64,000 bases of DNA from Sycobia sp. Sy_11 (lineage: Eukaryota; Arthropoda; Insecta; Hymenoptera; Epichrysomallidae): the NCBI GenBank assembly GCA_018907035.1, contig JACCIC010000014.1:3070001-3134000 (forward strand), written 5' to 3'. Positions 47,881 through 60,159 of the stretch are shown here, piece by piece (the first letter of the stretch is position 1; every line of letters begins with the position of its first letter). The translations under genes and the position numbers were made by a program. The notes beneath the pieces were generated by a model. It was not told the DNA's origin. It did no database searches and saw only the letters and a list, made by a program, of their open reading frames with translations.

Positions 47881-48760
47881 TATGAGCGCGTTGCAGCGAG
47901 CGAATTTCTCGTCTCTCACTCTCGCTCTCTCTCTCTCTCCCTCTCTCTCCCACTGCCCCTGTGTCGCGGACTCATTTAAAAAAAAAAAAAACCACAGCAT
48001 CTTCGACCGCGTCCCCGCTTCTATATATATAGGTACCACATCGATTGGCAAAATAGAGGCGGCGCGCACAGATACGGCTGGGAAAGTCGACACTTTGCGT
48101 AAATACCCGCGGACTAATCATTAACGCTAATTAATTGGACGCGCCTCGCGGCCGCGCTCCAGTTTCTCTTTCTCTTGCTTTTTTCCACCTCTCGCTCCTC
48201 CTCCCACCCACCCCCCCCCCAGTACCACCCAACCACCGACAAGACGCAGCGCCAAATGCATCGTAATTCCTTCATTGAATTTCGACCGCGCGCTCGGTTC
48301 TTATATGTAAATCCTGCTGCGGCATCGCCATCGGGCGAGCCAAAAACGAGGGAAGGGGGGAGCCCATTAAGACGGGACGGGTGATACGGCTTACACCGGC
48401 GGCAGGGGGCTCGTGCTTAATTCGACGGGAGAGCCGCTCTGCCGGCCGAATAGCCCCCGTCGTCTTATCGGCCTCGATAGGCCGAAGTCGCCGTCGCCGC
48501 CGCCGAGTCGTCTCGGCGAAAAAGGGGCGAGAAAAGGGGCAATTAGCCGATGGAAATTTCACCGATATCGGGCCAAGACTATTGCGAGAGGCTCTGGCTT
48601 TTCAGTCGCTCTCTCACTCACTCACTCACTCACTAACTCTTCTACTGTCTCCTTTAGTATGATAGCTTTTTTCGGTCGGATCACGCGCAATCGTTGAGTG
48701 ACGAGGAGGGACAGGAGGAGGAGGCGTAGGAGGAGGGGGTATTCGTAATTAAGTCGTTAT
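47881..48760. other. GC-rich block, no gene supported
   Basis: Includes an interrupted CT tract (47920-47950), poly-C at 48211-48220, a CACT(C) run at 48613-48635 and GGA-rich DNA at 48700-48740. No recognised domain. Confidence 0.5.
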
Positions 48761-49790
48761 GCAATGGAAAACTTTCGCTCATTTGGTCCGTTCCAGTTTT
48801 TAGTGTCCGTCTTGTCTAATAGAGTTCTCAGTATATATACAATTGTAATTTGACGAATTACTAATTCTATATCTCGAGGGCATATTTATGTGAAAGTCTA
48901 AAATTACATCTTTTTAAGGAGGTTCATTCGCATAATTCGAGAATGAATGGAAAACTTTAATGATTGCTTTGTTTCATGCTGTAATAATAAATAATGAATT
49001 AGAATTGATTTATTTGTGTTAGTCTTGTAAATCTTGCTTTTATTTCCGATGACTGTCAGATGATTAGTCACAAATATGAAAGTACTAATACGACAAGTTA
49101 AGGGGCTGTACAGAACAAACTTTTACCGATCGATGAATATTAACATTCTATATTAAATAATAAATGCAAACATTAAATTATTGCAAATAATGTTAACGAT
49201 TACCTATAATTAGATCCATTCGACATTACAGCAAATTTTCCAACAAGTTAGTCCTATTATAGTATCAATTATCACGTCAAGAAAATTTTATTTCTCACTT
49301 TTACTTCCGTACATTCTTAAAAGGATCTCATTACCCCACAATATAAGGAATTTACTCGAAACATTATGGGAACGTAAAATAAATCTTAAATGACGTAAAT
49401 AACTATAATGTTCAAGAATTTCATGCTTACACGTTGTTTTCTTTCAAATAATCCTACTTTTACTCGATCGATCTAAAAAGACAGTCGCCAGTTCCTTGAT
49501 CATCATTATAATATTAAAAATATTATGTATTACTATGCGTAGAAATTTTAGAATGCTATAAGATGAAATTTGAATAAAAAGCGTGAGATATCATAGAAAC
49601 TGATGTATTATTCTATGTAAAAAGTGCAATTTTCACAAAGTATCATCTCAAACGTTTCGTTAACTTTTATGAAGTATAACCACACGTTCCATTCAAATTC
49701 GTAAAAATTCGATTCGTGAATGAACCTCCTAAATAAATTTTCCGTCGGTTGAAGAACCCATTGATTCAATGGAGTACTTATAAAAATATG
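48760..49790. other. AT-rich unique sequence, no gene seen
   Basis: About 1 kb of repeat-poor, AT-rich DNA with no recognisable feature. Confidence 0.55.

Positions 49791-49794
<4 letters not shown>

Positions 49795-49854
<60 letters not shown>
49795..49854. repeat. (TA)n microsatellite
   Basis: A TA array of about 60 bp, among the longest pure TA arrays here. Confidence 0.97.
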
Positions 49855-49858
<4 letters not shown>

Positions 49859-49859
49859 C

Positions 49860-51290
49860 ACACACATAAGTATTCAGTACGCGAGCTTTGAATCCCGGCC
49901 AAAGATGTGGAGAACGCGAAAGATCGACCAAATGAAAAAAAAGACCGCCCGTGGGACGTAGAATGTAAAATCAATTGGAATATTCGAGTGACCCAGTTGG
50001 TTTTCTCTACCCCCAGCCCCTCCCGCCGTAGGTACGCGCCGCTGAAGCACAGCGGTTAACATTGCGCGCAGCTTACCCTCTCGCTCCCGACCGCCCCTGC
50101 CGCCGGAACTCAGGGAAAAATTTTCGAGCGTCGTACGAGAGAGGGGAAAGGGGCAGACCGCATACACTTTTATTAATACTCTCCTGGCCCTTCGATATTG
50201 TACTTTGTCGAGCTATATATGTCCGTACTCTCTTGTTCGTTCTCCATCCCTTTTCTCTCTCTCTCTCTCTCTCTCTCCCCCTCCCTCCCTCTCTACTTCT
50301 GTCTCTCTATATTCTCGCTTCGATCTCCTCGATTTTTTAATCGAATACGAAATTTAATTTAACCGCTTTCCGAACGCACCTGTATCCCCACCCTTCCTCC
50401 ACCGCTCCACCCGTTCCGCCCCTCTATCCGCCACCCGAGCGGGAAATTCACGTCGGCGAAATAAATTGAAAAGCGCGCGAAATTAATCGACGCTGCAGGG
50501 GCTCTGTTCGATGGAACAAGGGAAAAAAGGGCGAAAAGGCGCGGGGCAGGGCGGAGGGGCGGGACGGGAGAGATGGGGACACAAAATTACGTCGAAGAAA
50601 AGGAGCGACGAGAACACGCTCACGTTTCCCTAATATATATATATATATATAGATAGTTCCATACACGTGCACACGCACATTCGGCTGGCAGCGAAATTTT
50701 CAACACGCGCGCCGCGGCGCGCGAAAATTTCCCAGGCCCATCGGCGGCGGTGAAAGGGGGTTGCGGGGGCAAGGAAGCATCATGCCGCTCACGCGTTACC
50801 CATTCGTTTGATATCGAGGCTAGGCCGAGAGGGCGGGATGGGCGTAAGAGGGGCCGAAGGCTTATACACATACACGTGCGGGGACACACACGCGAGACGC
50901 GCCTTACTCCGGCAGTCGTAGCGCCCGCGCCACGGTCCCTTTTCGCCCCTATACACAGACACAAACACACACACACACACACATGCATATATGTACGCCT
51001 TCCTCTTTTCCACTCTGCGCGGCGCGCGCGCGCGTGCGTCAACCCTTTTTCGCGGGGCCGCGCGGCTGAATGCAAAGCAGGTCGACGCTGAGTAAACGCG
51101 ACTTCGTGCCCTCGGCTGCTAACCCCACCCCCTCTGCCGCGGCAGCTACGGTCGTTGCATTCTTTCGCTCTCGGATGCGTGGAGCAGCTCGCGACGCGAG
51201 CTGACCGCTACGTCCTCCCTCATTTCGCGTGAAATCGGGCCTTTGAAGGGTCCTGGGTGTACGCAGGTCTGGCTTGATCTGTCTTCTCAT
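49860..51290. other. GC-rich CpG block, no gene supported
   Basis: CpG-rich DNA with a CT array of about 28 bp (50250-50277), a short TA run (50633-50651), CA repeats (50957-50981) and GCGC tracts (50706-50722, 51018-51035). Overlapping frames have no recognisable domain. Confidence 0.5.
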
Positions 51291-51295
51291 TGTTG

Positions 51296-51296
<1 letters not shown>

Positions 51297-51348
<52 letters not shown>
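51297..51348. repeat. (TA)n microsatellite
   Basis: An uninterrupted 52-bp TA array. Confidence 0.97.
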
Positions 51349-51355
<7 letters not shown>

Positions 51356-51359
51356 TAAT

Positions 51360-52380
51360 ATGCGCTGCTCTCGTTACGGAAGGACGTTTTGGTAATGAGA
51401 CTTTATCGCTTAGATTGCGATATTCTTTTTGGATTACTGTTTCTCAAACGTTATCATAAATTGATGATTGGAATTTAGGCGCATGTAATGATAATGCTAC
51501 AAATGATTTGTAGTACTAGTAAAAAGTTTATTAATTTAGTTCACTATTTTACAATTAGTTAAAATGTATTTGTTGATTTTCGAAATTCATGTATCAGAGA
51601 TTTTTTGCCATTACCTTCAAAATTTCTTTATTGCTTAATAAAAAATGGGGAACAAAAATAAAGATCAGACAGTGCCGCAAGAGAATCGCTCGATTTGCTT
51701 GAAGAATGGAAGTCTAAAAGTTTGTGCTGCTCGAAGCATTTCGAACATTTTCAAGCAGCTCGGGCCGATCGAACAATAGGAATGGCTTCGAGCATCATCG
51801 ACCTTTTTTGGCCGTTCTAGAACAGATTGAAAAAACGAATTTCCAGCCCTTATTCCAAGTCATTTGGTGGAAGCAACGTGCTTCAATATCAGAATATCGT
51901 AACTAATAAGTAGGAGGGAGATAGCCGTTCGACTTTTGCGTGCAACTGAATATTCCAGTTGTTCAGTTTTTTTCTCTCTTTTTTTTTTTTATTAAGCTTC
52001 TCGATGCGTTGAAATTGGGAGAAGTGTTCGAACAAGGTGAATCACGATTGAAATGCTCGTAGAGTTCGATCGGTTGAGAGCTCGAATAAAAGTTCCAAAT
52101 CAAATTCTGATTCAGTGTTCACGTGACGATTCTTACGTAACTGTTCTCAGTGTATGAGGAGACCAATATCGATGTATACGATATTATACAATGACCTTGC
52201 ATATACTATCGTATGCTCAACCCACTTTTTCAATTTAGGAAGGCAATTGATAATGTTGTTTTTTACGAATTGTGGGCCCACAGTACGAAATCTTGCAGTG
52301 CAGACGCAATTTTCATTACCCTATTAATAAAATAAAATAATATTAAATGCTAACATTTTTATCATCTTTATATTTTGTAT
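51360..52380. other. Unique sequence, no gene supported
   Basis: AT-rich repeat-poor DNA. A + strand stretch at about 51660-51910 has ordinary coding-like composition and two overlapping open frames, but no family resemblance I can name. It includes a ten-pair imperfect hairpin (51726-51735 against 51750-51759). Confidence 0.45.
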
Positions 52381-52390
52381 TTTTACGTAC

Positions 52391-52550
52391 TTTATTTACG
52401 CGTGCATTTCATTAGAATATAATTTCAAAATACGCTATACATAGTTGTAGATTTATTCTCGTGATAAAATCGAGCCTTTAAAGTTTGCCATTCAGACGCC
52501 GCTTCAGTCATTGTAATCCCCTTTTTTTTAACTGTTTTTTTAACCGCAGC
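52391..52550 (-). CDS. Weak candidate 3'-terminal exon of unknown protein
   Basis: I do not recognise this protein and the call is tentative. On the minus strand an acceptor-like sequence ends in CAG at 52551-52553. It is followed by 41 in-frame codons ending in TGA at 52425-52427, and AATAAA lies about 30 bases further on (52391-52396). The peptide is lysine-rich at first and then reads GITMTEAASEWQTLKARFYH, which looks more protein-like than the surrounding chance frames. Upstream on the minus strand the frame stays open into a (TA)n array. It could be a terminal exon, a processed-gene fragment, or chance. Confidence 0.15.
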
Positions 52551-52619
52551 CTGACATTGTCGGAAAGATAATGTCGGAACATTTTTTGAGGGGCTTTTTT
52601 CTGCGCGATTATGTCTATA

Positions 52620-52622
<3 letters not shown>

Positions 52623-52681
<59 letters not shown>
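52623..52681. repeat. (TA)n microsatellite
   Basis: An uninterrupted TA array of about 59 bp. Confidence 0.97.
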
Positions 52682-52686
<5 letters not shown>

Positions 52687-52689
52687 TAC

Positions 52690-52969
52690 ATTTTCTACCG
52701 GTTAATGCTGCTTATACATATACCGTATACTAAAAGGCGCGTGTAACGCTTTTATATTATTCCCAACCGGAAATAATAAGACGCCTCTCATTGTTCATTT
52801 CTGGCACTGTGGGATGTGTGTATATATACGCGCAATGGGCGCGGTGCGCGTTACAGCGCCCTTACTATATGGAAATTCGATTGTCTTCTGGGTTTGTTAA
52901 AGCTGAGAGAGAGAGAGAGAGAGTGGGGGGAGGGAAAGAAGGAATACAAAACGTCCTCTTTCACCCCTC

Positions 52970-53015
<46 letters not shown>

Positions 53016-54380
53016 CTCCCCAACAATGACCGCGACTCTCGCAAACATACACTCCGTTAAGCTTTTTCATTCGTCTGAAGCGAGTCGCGCCGTCGCGGTA
53101 GCTGACCGTGGCCAAAAAGAGGGTGAGCGCGCGGAGGCAGCGAGGAATAAAAAAAAAACACAAAAACAAAAACAAAAAAGAAGCAACCACCCGAACCAGA
53201 AGGCAGGAGAGCAACGAAAATCTCAAGAATTTTTCCGCCGCTCGGGCATTTAATACGCGCCGGCGCGGGATAAAAACCAACGACGCCGAAGAGCCGGTGG
53301 AGAATGAGGAGGAGGGGGGGGGCAAAACGAGCCTAGAGGAAGAAGAGAGCGCCGGGGAGCAGGAAAAGAGAGAAAGAGGGAGATGGGAAGGAGTACGAGG
53401 AAGAGGAGACAATTTCTCCTCTCCCCGGCATTGTTCTTGCCGAAACAATGCGCTCGCGAGCGGGCGGGCGTTCGGGACCGGGAGGGGGAGGTTGTGCAGG
53501 TCCTCTCTTGGCGGCGACTCCTCTCCGTCCGTCTCTTTTCGTTCGCTGCGCGCGCCACCTCCTAATGAAAGTATATAGCGAGCGGCACCCCCGGAGTGTG
53601 TACAGAAAATCCATCCTCCTCCCTGCGACTCCTCCGTGATCTCCGGAATTCATTACACACCGAGGGAGCGCGGGGGGGGGGCGACGAGCCGCGCATCGGT
53701 CGTTATACACTTAAGCGGCCAACCCCCCCCCCACCATCCACCCACCACCCTTCTACCCTCACTGCGTCGGCGGAATAATTATGTGCCGGCACGGCGAGGG
53801 CATCATCGTGTCTACCTCTCCCCCCTCCCCTACCCCCCTCGCTCTTTCTCTCTGTCTCGATATTCAGTTAATTCAAATTTCAAACTGTACGTATATACTC
53901 GCGAACCCTGCCCCCCCCCTCCCTAGAAAGGGGAAAGCCTTTAAAGTATCTTATAAGCGCGTGCGAGCGCCGAGATGCAGTGGTGGGCTCGCCGTTCTTC
54001 GTAGTTTTCCCGGGAATGGAGGGGGTAAGGGGTCTCAGGAAATTTTGCCTCGCGGGCTGACGGACAAGGGGGGGAGGGGAGGTCGGCGCTATGGAACTTT
54101 CCTACCCCCCAGCATCTCTCTCTCTCTCTCTCTCTCTCCCTCTCCGTGGATGAAAAGTTTGAAATTAAGTCGGTTACCTTCTATGGAAAAGTGTGTGTAC
54201 TAGGGCCTCTCTTTCACCCGGCTGTCTATCTCTCTCTTTCTCGTCGTCGTACCTCTTTCGCCTAGCAGTCACCTTTCCCAGTGATTTTAGATCTTCTTTT
54301 TAGATAAGGATACGAGATTTTCAATTACGATTCGTTATCAAGTCGGGAAAAAGACGGTTTTTTTCGCGCGCCGAACCTCT
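52690..54380. other. Purine-rich then GC-rich block, no gene supported
   Basis: Contains a CT array, a strongly purine-rich + strand stretch (53110-53420), and CpG-rich DNA with poly-G and poly-C runs (53671-53680, 53725-53735, 53911-53920). The long + strand frame at 53108-53578 and its antisense partner are attributed to purine bias and low stop density. Confidence 0.5.
52976..53013. repeat. (CT)n microsatellite
   Basis: A CT array of about 38 bp facing a short GA array at 52905-52923. Confidence 0.95.
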
Positions 54381-54381
54381 T

Positions 54382-54386
<5 letters not shown>

Positions 54387-54435
<49 letters not shown>
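54387..54435. repeat. (CT)n microsatellite
   Basis: An uninterrupted 49-bp CT array. Confidence 0.96.
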
Positions 54436-54439
<4 letters not shown>

Positions 54440-55040
54440 CTCGTCTTCCTCGTGTATACTTAGCCCCTCTTCGTTTTTAGTTCTTTCCCGAGTTCTTTCA
54501 CGCAACTATAGAAACGACTTAAGAATAATTTTGCGAATCGAAGAGTCCGAAGTTGGATGTGGCAGGGTTTCTGAAAAATTACTTTGGAAAACTTGCGATG
54601 CTTGGTAGGTATTCGTTGGGCTATTATACGTATGTGTGATTATCATGGATACAGAAGATAATGAGAAGGTTCTTATTTATATTCTGAATGAGTAAATAAA
54701 AAAAAAATCGTAATTTATTATCGAAATGCGCTCTTATAATTCATTATTTTTGAGATTCTCCATGTGGGAAATAATACTTTTTTGCATGTGGTGGAATTAT
54801 TTTTCCATGCTTCGACGAACGTAATAATTCCTTTGGTCGCTGAATTCATGTCGAAAATCGTCGAAAAAAAACCATGGCAGGAAAATTTTCACGCGTTATA
54901 ATTTTCTTTTTTTAGCGAACCCAAGTGTTCTACTCAAATGACCAAACTTTATCCTAAATGTTACGATTAAGAAAATGAAACTTTTAATTACAAACGATAT
55001 GAGGCGCTTATCTATTATAACAGGTTGGCTAAAAGGCTCA
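54440..55040. other. AT-rich unique sequence, no gene seen
   Basis: Unique DNA without recognisable coding or mobile-element motif. Confidence 0.5.

Positions 55041-55041
<1 letters not shown>

Positions 55042-55079
<38 letters not shown>
55042..55079. repeat. (TA)n microsatellite
   Basis: A 38-bp TA array. Confidence 0.96.
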
Positions 55080-55084
<5 letters not shown>

Positions 55085-55765
55085 ATCTTCGTATACGACC
55101 GAAACTCGAAACCTCATTACGACTATTGCTACGAACGAGAATTTTTTTTCACTAATTTGCTCCTTAGTCGCATTATCCTAGTTTCCGTCGCGAACGCGCC
55201 CTGCGACGCGATGGAAACGTCCAATAAACACCGAGCGAAGCGTGCGCATCCGTCGGAGCCGCGTCGGCGCGCGAGCCGATCGATACGCACTTTCCAAAAT
55301 CCCCCACGGTCGGGCCTTTCGAATATTTTCGATCGAGCACTGCGAGCAATTCTGGGAAATTCGCGTCCTCGTCGCGGGCGCATCATGTCGAAATAGCGCC
55401 GCGCGCCGCCCTCGCCATTCACGCCAGCTCGGCGAATCGATTTTTCGTCCGCGATAAGCGAGCGCGCGAATATTTTTCGGGAGGACGCGGGTGGGGGAGA
55501 GGTGGCCGGGGGGAAAGAGCACTCGACGCGCGCACAGCGAGAGCGGCATAAATGCGGAGGAGAGAGAAACGGAAAAAGTTTGACGGGGGAGAGAGGGGGC
55601 TGAGGGGGGGGGGAGATAGACACAGACAGAGAGAAGAGTCAAGAGTCGGACAATCAGCTAAAATCTTTCGGTTGAAAAATTCAAGCTGCACTCCGCGCTG
55701 CAGTCAGTGAGAACTAATTGCATTTATACTAAAATAGTTTGTAGCCCTGTACGCGGAAACAAAGA
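55080..55765. other. GC-rich CpG block, no gene supported
   Basis: CpG-rich DNA (55170-55560) with G-rich runs near 55580-55615. Long overlapping frames on both strands carry no recognisable domain. Confidence 0.5.
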
Positions 55766-55766
55766 G

Positions 55767-55768
<2 letters not shown>

Positions 55769-55804
<36 letters not shown>
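55769..55804. repeat. (GA)n microsatellite
   Basis: A GA array of about 36 bp; a second, interrupted one lies at 55901-55931. Confidence 0.95.
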
Positions 55805-55810
<6 letters not shown>

Positions 55811-55900
55811 GGAGAGGATCGCGTATTCGTGTAATCGTCGAACAAGTTTATTGACAGATGCTCTTTGATGCGTTCCCGTTCAGGCTATTGAGGGAGAAAT

Positions 55901-55934
<34 letters not shown>

Positions 55935-56039
55935 CGTGAGAGACGATCCAGTAGCGTTACCGATTGCCAACGTCGAAAAGTTATACTGGATTGGCATTCG
56001 ATAATTAGTCGCGTTAGTTATGCTTCTGTTTCTATAGTC

Positions 56040-56040
56040 G

Positions 56041-56071
<31 letters not shown>

Positions 56072-56148
56072 TCTCTTTCGATTGTATCCATTCACCTTTC
56101 CCGACCTATGTAGGCTCGACTTCCGCGGTCTTTGATCTCCCTTTCTCT

Positions 56149-56199
<51 letters not shown>

Positions 56200-56200
56200 A
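56040..56200. repeat. Two (CT)n arrays
   Basis: A CT array at 56041-56066 and an interrupted one at 56138-56199, both on the + strand. Confidence 0.94.
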
Positions 56201-56209
56201 CTCAAGGTA

Positions 56210-56985
56210 TTAATCACATATATCGACAGGTCGCAACAGGATTTGTCGTTTATCGGACGAGCGCGATATCGCCGCCCCTACGATCCTTTTCTCTCACACC
56301 CCCACCCCTGTCCCAAATCCCTCTCTCGCTGGAACGTGCCCCGGCCTTATCCGCAGCCCACCGCCCAAAAAGGGAAACGCAATAAATGCGCCGGGCAAAT
56401 AAGGAGCGATTGGAGGGGGGGGGGTAGGAGTGGTGGCGCGGCACGCTAATTAATCCGTGTATATACAGGGGGCTCGGATTTGTGGGAATAGTTGATCGCA
56501 AATGGGACGAGAGCCGGGGTTATGAGAGGCGGGGCAGAGCGGATTTCGCGCGGTCGCGACGGTATAGAAATGAAATTTGTGTCAGCCACTCGTTACTCGT
56601 GCCTGACAAGGGACAACGCGAGCAATATGACCAGCGATGCGTCCATTATTTAGTTTATTATCGCCGCTTTAATTACCCATATACGCACTTGCCGATAGAT
56701 TTCGATACGTAGCGTGAATTTTTGGTTCTCCAAATCAAACCGCGATCAAAGGGTATGAATTCGCGCGCGTGCGCGTGTCTATGTGTGCGCATGTGCGTGC
56801 AGCCGCGCGAGCTTGTGTATAACGGCTGTTGCCAACTCGCGCGCATATAGAGCAGCGGGATGTCGGAATCGAGGTCGTGTCAACAAAAGCGCCGCGAGGG
56901 TAAAGTACGCGGAGAAAACACAGGGGGGCGCAGCGAGATCATTCCCTTTTCATAAATGGGAGTCCCTTTAGAGCTATATACATAT
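56210..56985. other. GC-rich unique sequence, no gene seen
   Basis: Mixed GC-rich DNA with poly-G at 56416-56425 and an alternating CG/TG tract at 56762-56800. No coding evidence. Confidence 0.5.
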
Positions 56986-56987
56986 AT

Positions 56988-56997
<10 letters not shown>

Positions 56998-57031
<34 letters not shown>
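56998..57031. repeat. (TA)n microsatellite
   Basis: A 34-bp TA array preceded by interrupted TATACATA units from 56975. Confidence 0.93.
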
Positions 57032-57036
<5 letters not shown>

Positions 57037-57044
57037 CGTGTGTG

Positions 57045-57800
57045 TATCGCGCGTTATATACCGAATCAACGTCATAATCACGACGAAGCGGCATTATTAA
57101 ATTGACGAATATTTTGATACTTGTTCCAATGCCAATGTGCTTACCTATGATTCACAATTAAATTAAGGAATAATATAATTTCTAACGGATAATTTTCAAA
57201 TTATCCTTCTCATTTCAAAGCCATTAAATATCCTCTTTTATTTAGGAGTATAGTCGGTGCTTCAAATCTAGTTTCTATATATAGAATTCCGCGGATAATT
57301 CATGAAAAACCCAAGGATCGCATCCAGGCGCGTTTATTCGTTTATTCTTAAGTGCTAAATGGCCTCTTTAGACACACATATATAGGCGCAAAATAATTTA
57401 CGTATTCTATTAAAGCGCAAAAACTCTGGCAGATTTATGAGCCAGAGAGTGAAAGAGTGAGAGAGGGGGGGGGGAGGAAGAGCGTAGCTTCCATTCGACA
57501 AAAAATTTTCTGCGCTTGTTAGTCCGTCCGCCGTCCGCCCCCTCCCCCTCTCCAGCTCTCGAACTCCGTATCTTCCATCTACCCCGCATCTCCATCTTTC
57601 TCCAGCTGCTCGGGCGATGAATCGTTCGCTGAACGGGACGGAGCGAGAGAAAATCTTCATAAACCTTGAATGCGTAATTCCACTCACTTTTGCCAGAAAT
57701 AAAGCGAGCGTTTTGCAAGAGCGAGCGCGCGGGGCACGGGCACGGGGGATGGAGGGATGTGAGAAAAAAAAGGTAGGGAGAAGCGAGAAAGGATGAGAGA
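57045..57800. other. Unique sequence, no gene seen
   Basis: AT-rich to about 57420, then GC-richer with a pyrimidine-rich stretch. Minus-strand frames are built largely on the neighbouring GA array. Confidence 0.5.
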
Positions 57801-57801
57801 G

Positions 57802-57804
<3 letters not shown>

Positions 57805-57842
<38 letters not shown>
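57805..57842. repeat. (GA)n microsatellite
   Basis: A GA array of about 38 bp. Confidence 0.95.
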
Positions 57843-57848
<6 letters not shown>

Positions 57849-57849
57849 T

Positions 57850-59315
57850 GTGTCTTATAATACCAATTAAAATCCGACCTTCCGCTCGTTGCATCCCTCC
57901 TCTATACATACCAAATGCAAATGCAACGAGTGCTCTGCCGCGGTGGAGGCTCGTTTTCTTCTCCCTCCCGTTTTTTCCCCTTTCCTTCTTTTCTTTTGTT
58001 CTCCCTACCTACCCCTCACCGCCACTTCCCGTCCACGAATCCCGGTAATAAAAGGATGCGCGCATGCACCGAGCAGAAAAGTAAGGGCGGATGCGAAAGT
58101 GGGGGGGGGGGTGCAGAGATGGTTAAGAGAGGCGAACGCGACCGAATGCGGAGAAATGTTTATTCGTAAATAGCCGAAGCGAGAAGTCGGCGGGGGGTTT
58201 TTCGCGGCTCCGTGGTTTTCTGGAAAATCGTCTCCGGGGAGATTTGCTCTCTTAGTGCCGTCTGTTAGATTTCTCCTACTCCCTCGTCCCTTTTTCGTGT
58301 CTTCTTTTTTTTCCTTAGCTTTGCTATTTTCATTTTGGATTTTTTTTTTTAATTTGTCGCATATTGTTAGAAAAACGTTCTAGCTTGAAAGGGAAAATAG
58401 ATGCATTAAAAAATCAAGAAATAGAACTGGCTTTTTATAAAAAGCAGAGAATTCAAAACATAAAAAAATCTAACTAATGCATTTTATTTCAAATTATTAT
58501 TTCATACTAAATACTTCTTTAAAAAAACGTATAAATTCAAATACTTTTCAGAATAGCGCGCTCGTCAACGAGTATTAAAGAAAGTTAAAATTGGTTGAAA
58601 AATATATTTTAAATGTATTAAAAAAAAGCTCGCTTTTACATTTAATACATATTTATTCGATTTGAATTTTTGACCCAAGCCCACAGTCAAATTCTACGTC
58701 TTTTTCAATCCGTTACTTACTGTTATATTCGCATTATTTAATTTTACACACAACGAAAGTACCTAATGTTTGTAAAACGTCGTTTTATTAATAATAATAT
58801 TTATTAATAATATTTATTAATATCGCACAAACGATGCTTCATTATTCGATTGAATTTTTCCTGTTACCCAATGTAAAATTTAACGAGATTTTGAATGATG
58901 AAGAGTTTAATGAAGTGGTTGAGGATGTATTAGTTTTCAAGATCTCTTGAGAGAGTATAAGAAATTGGATATTCGGCTCTGAACATGCAGCGAATTGTCG
59001 GTTCGAAGGAATCGGTGAACTGACAACGTGCCTACTAACAATAATCTGGCCCAGCAATGCGCGTGCCCCTGATCACCTATACTTCATCGAGAGCGAGGCA
59101 GAGACGGTATATTCATATATACCTCTTGGATCGCAGAAAAAGTTCATGTGTCCCGCGTACTAGATCCAAATTAAGACCTGATAAATTCACCCCCCCCCCA
59201 AAAAAAACCGCATCCCTATAGTTCTGTATGTCCCTCTCCATTCCCAGGGGGCCCGTTTTTATTCTCCGCGCCCGTCTGAACGAACGGCGTCCAGTACTAC
59301 TTTCGGTCCATTCGA
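57850..59315. other. Mixed unique sequence, no gene supported
   Basis: GC-rich and pyrimidine-biased to 58030, then increasingly AT-rich (58300-58960), with poly-G at 58101-58110 and poly-C at 59190-59199. Open frames near 58840-59160 on both strands have ordinary composition but no recognisable motif. Confidence 0.45.
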
Positions 59316-59316
59316 A

Positions 59317-59320
<4 letters not shown>

Positions 59321-59365
<45 letters not shown>
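59321..59365. repeat. (GT)n microsatellite
   Basis: A GT array of about 45 bp. Confidence 0.96.
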
Positions 59366-59367
<2 letters not shown>

Positions 59368-59510
59368 GATGACAATGGGGGCAGCGAGGGAGAATATAGA
59401 ATAGATGGGGACAGTGCCTCGTCTCGCGCGCGCGTTCCGGTAAATGTGAATAATTATTTGTCTTCGTGCAGATCACGTATACGAAGTCATTTGGTGAAGG
59501 AGAAGAAAGG

Positions 59511-59514
<4 letters not shown>

Positions 59515-59554
<40 letters not shown>
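59515..59554. repeat. (GA)n microsatellite
   Basis: A GA array of about 40 bp. Confidence 0.95.
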
Positions 59555-59559
<5 letters not shown>

Positions 59560-60098
59560 ATATAAGAATATAGAGTCGTAAACGTGTGCGAAGGAATGTA
59601 AATAGAGTCGACGCCTACTTACTTATATTTGTGTATATATCTGAATATATATACGCAACTCTGCCCTAACCTCACCCCTCCCGTTCACGCACGCGTGCGC
59701 CTCCACGTTCTTTCGTTCCTTGTTCCTCTCTTTCTTTCTCTATCTTTCATTCTCCTTCTCCCCCCCCCCTCTCTCTCTCTCTCTCCATCTTTCTTCGCCC
59801 AACTTTCTTCCTCTCTACTCGCTTCTCTTCGCTGCATTCGCTCGCATCACAGCGTGTCGCACCCGGGTCTCTTTTCGCGCTTGGGCAGCGACTTCGCGAA
59901 CCGCCTACTAGTAGTACTATAGTACTCCAACTTCGATGCATATATATATATATATATATATTCATATATAACTCGCTCGACGGCTAGGAGCGTATTATAA
60001 TGCTCCGTCTGCACACTCCCTCTCTCTCTCTCGCCCTTCATCTCGTGTATTTAACAAAGTGCCCGTATATATGACTCGCCGTTCTGTGTTTTCTGTGC

Positions 60099-60110
<12 letters not shown>
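59560..60110. other. Pyrimidine-biased sequence, no gene seen
   Basis: The + strand is C/T-rich at 59700-59880. A short TA array lies at 59940-59961. Confidence 0.5.

Positions 60111-60155
<45 letters not shown>
60099..60155. repeat. (CT)n microsatellite
   Basis: A CT array with one interruption near 60113. Confidence 0.95.
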
Positions 60156-60158
<3 letters not shown>

Positions 60159-60159
60159 T

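Noticed and set aside
51726..51759. Ten-pair imperfect hairpin considered as a microRNA precursor
   Set aside because: The stem is far too short for a microRNA precursor and such hairpins are common by chance.
53108..53578. 156-codon Lys/Arg/Glu-rich + strand frame, with a 183-codon antisense frame
   Set aside because: Purine-rich DNA gives few stop codons and charged residues on +, and Ser/Pro/Leu on -. Neither has a conserved motif or a convincing start.
58951..59160. Seventy-codon open stretch on + with ordinary amino-acid composition
   Set aside because: It has no start codon near its beginning, no recognisable motif, and a length expected by chance. The opposite strand is also open over part of it.
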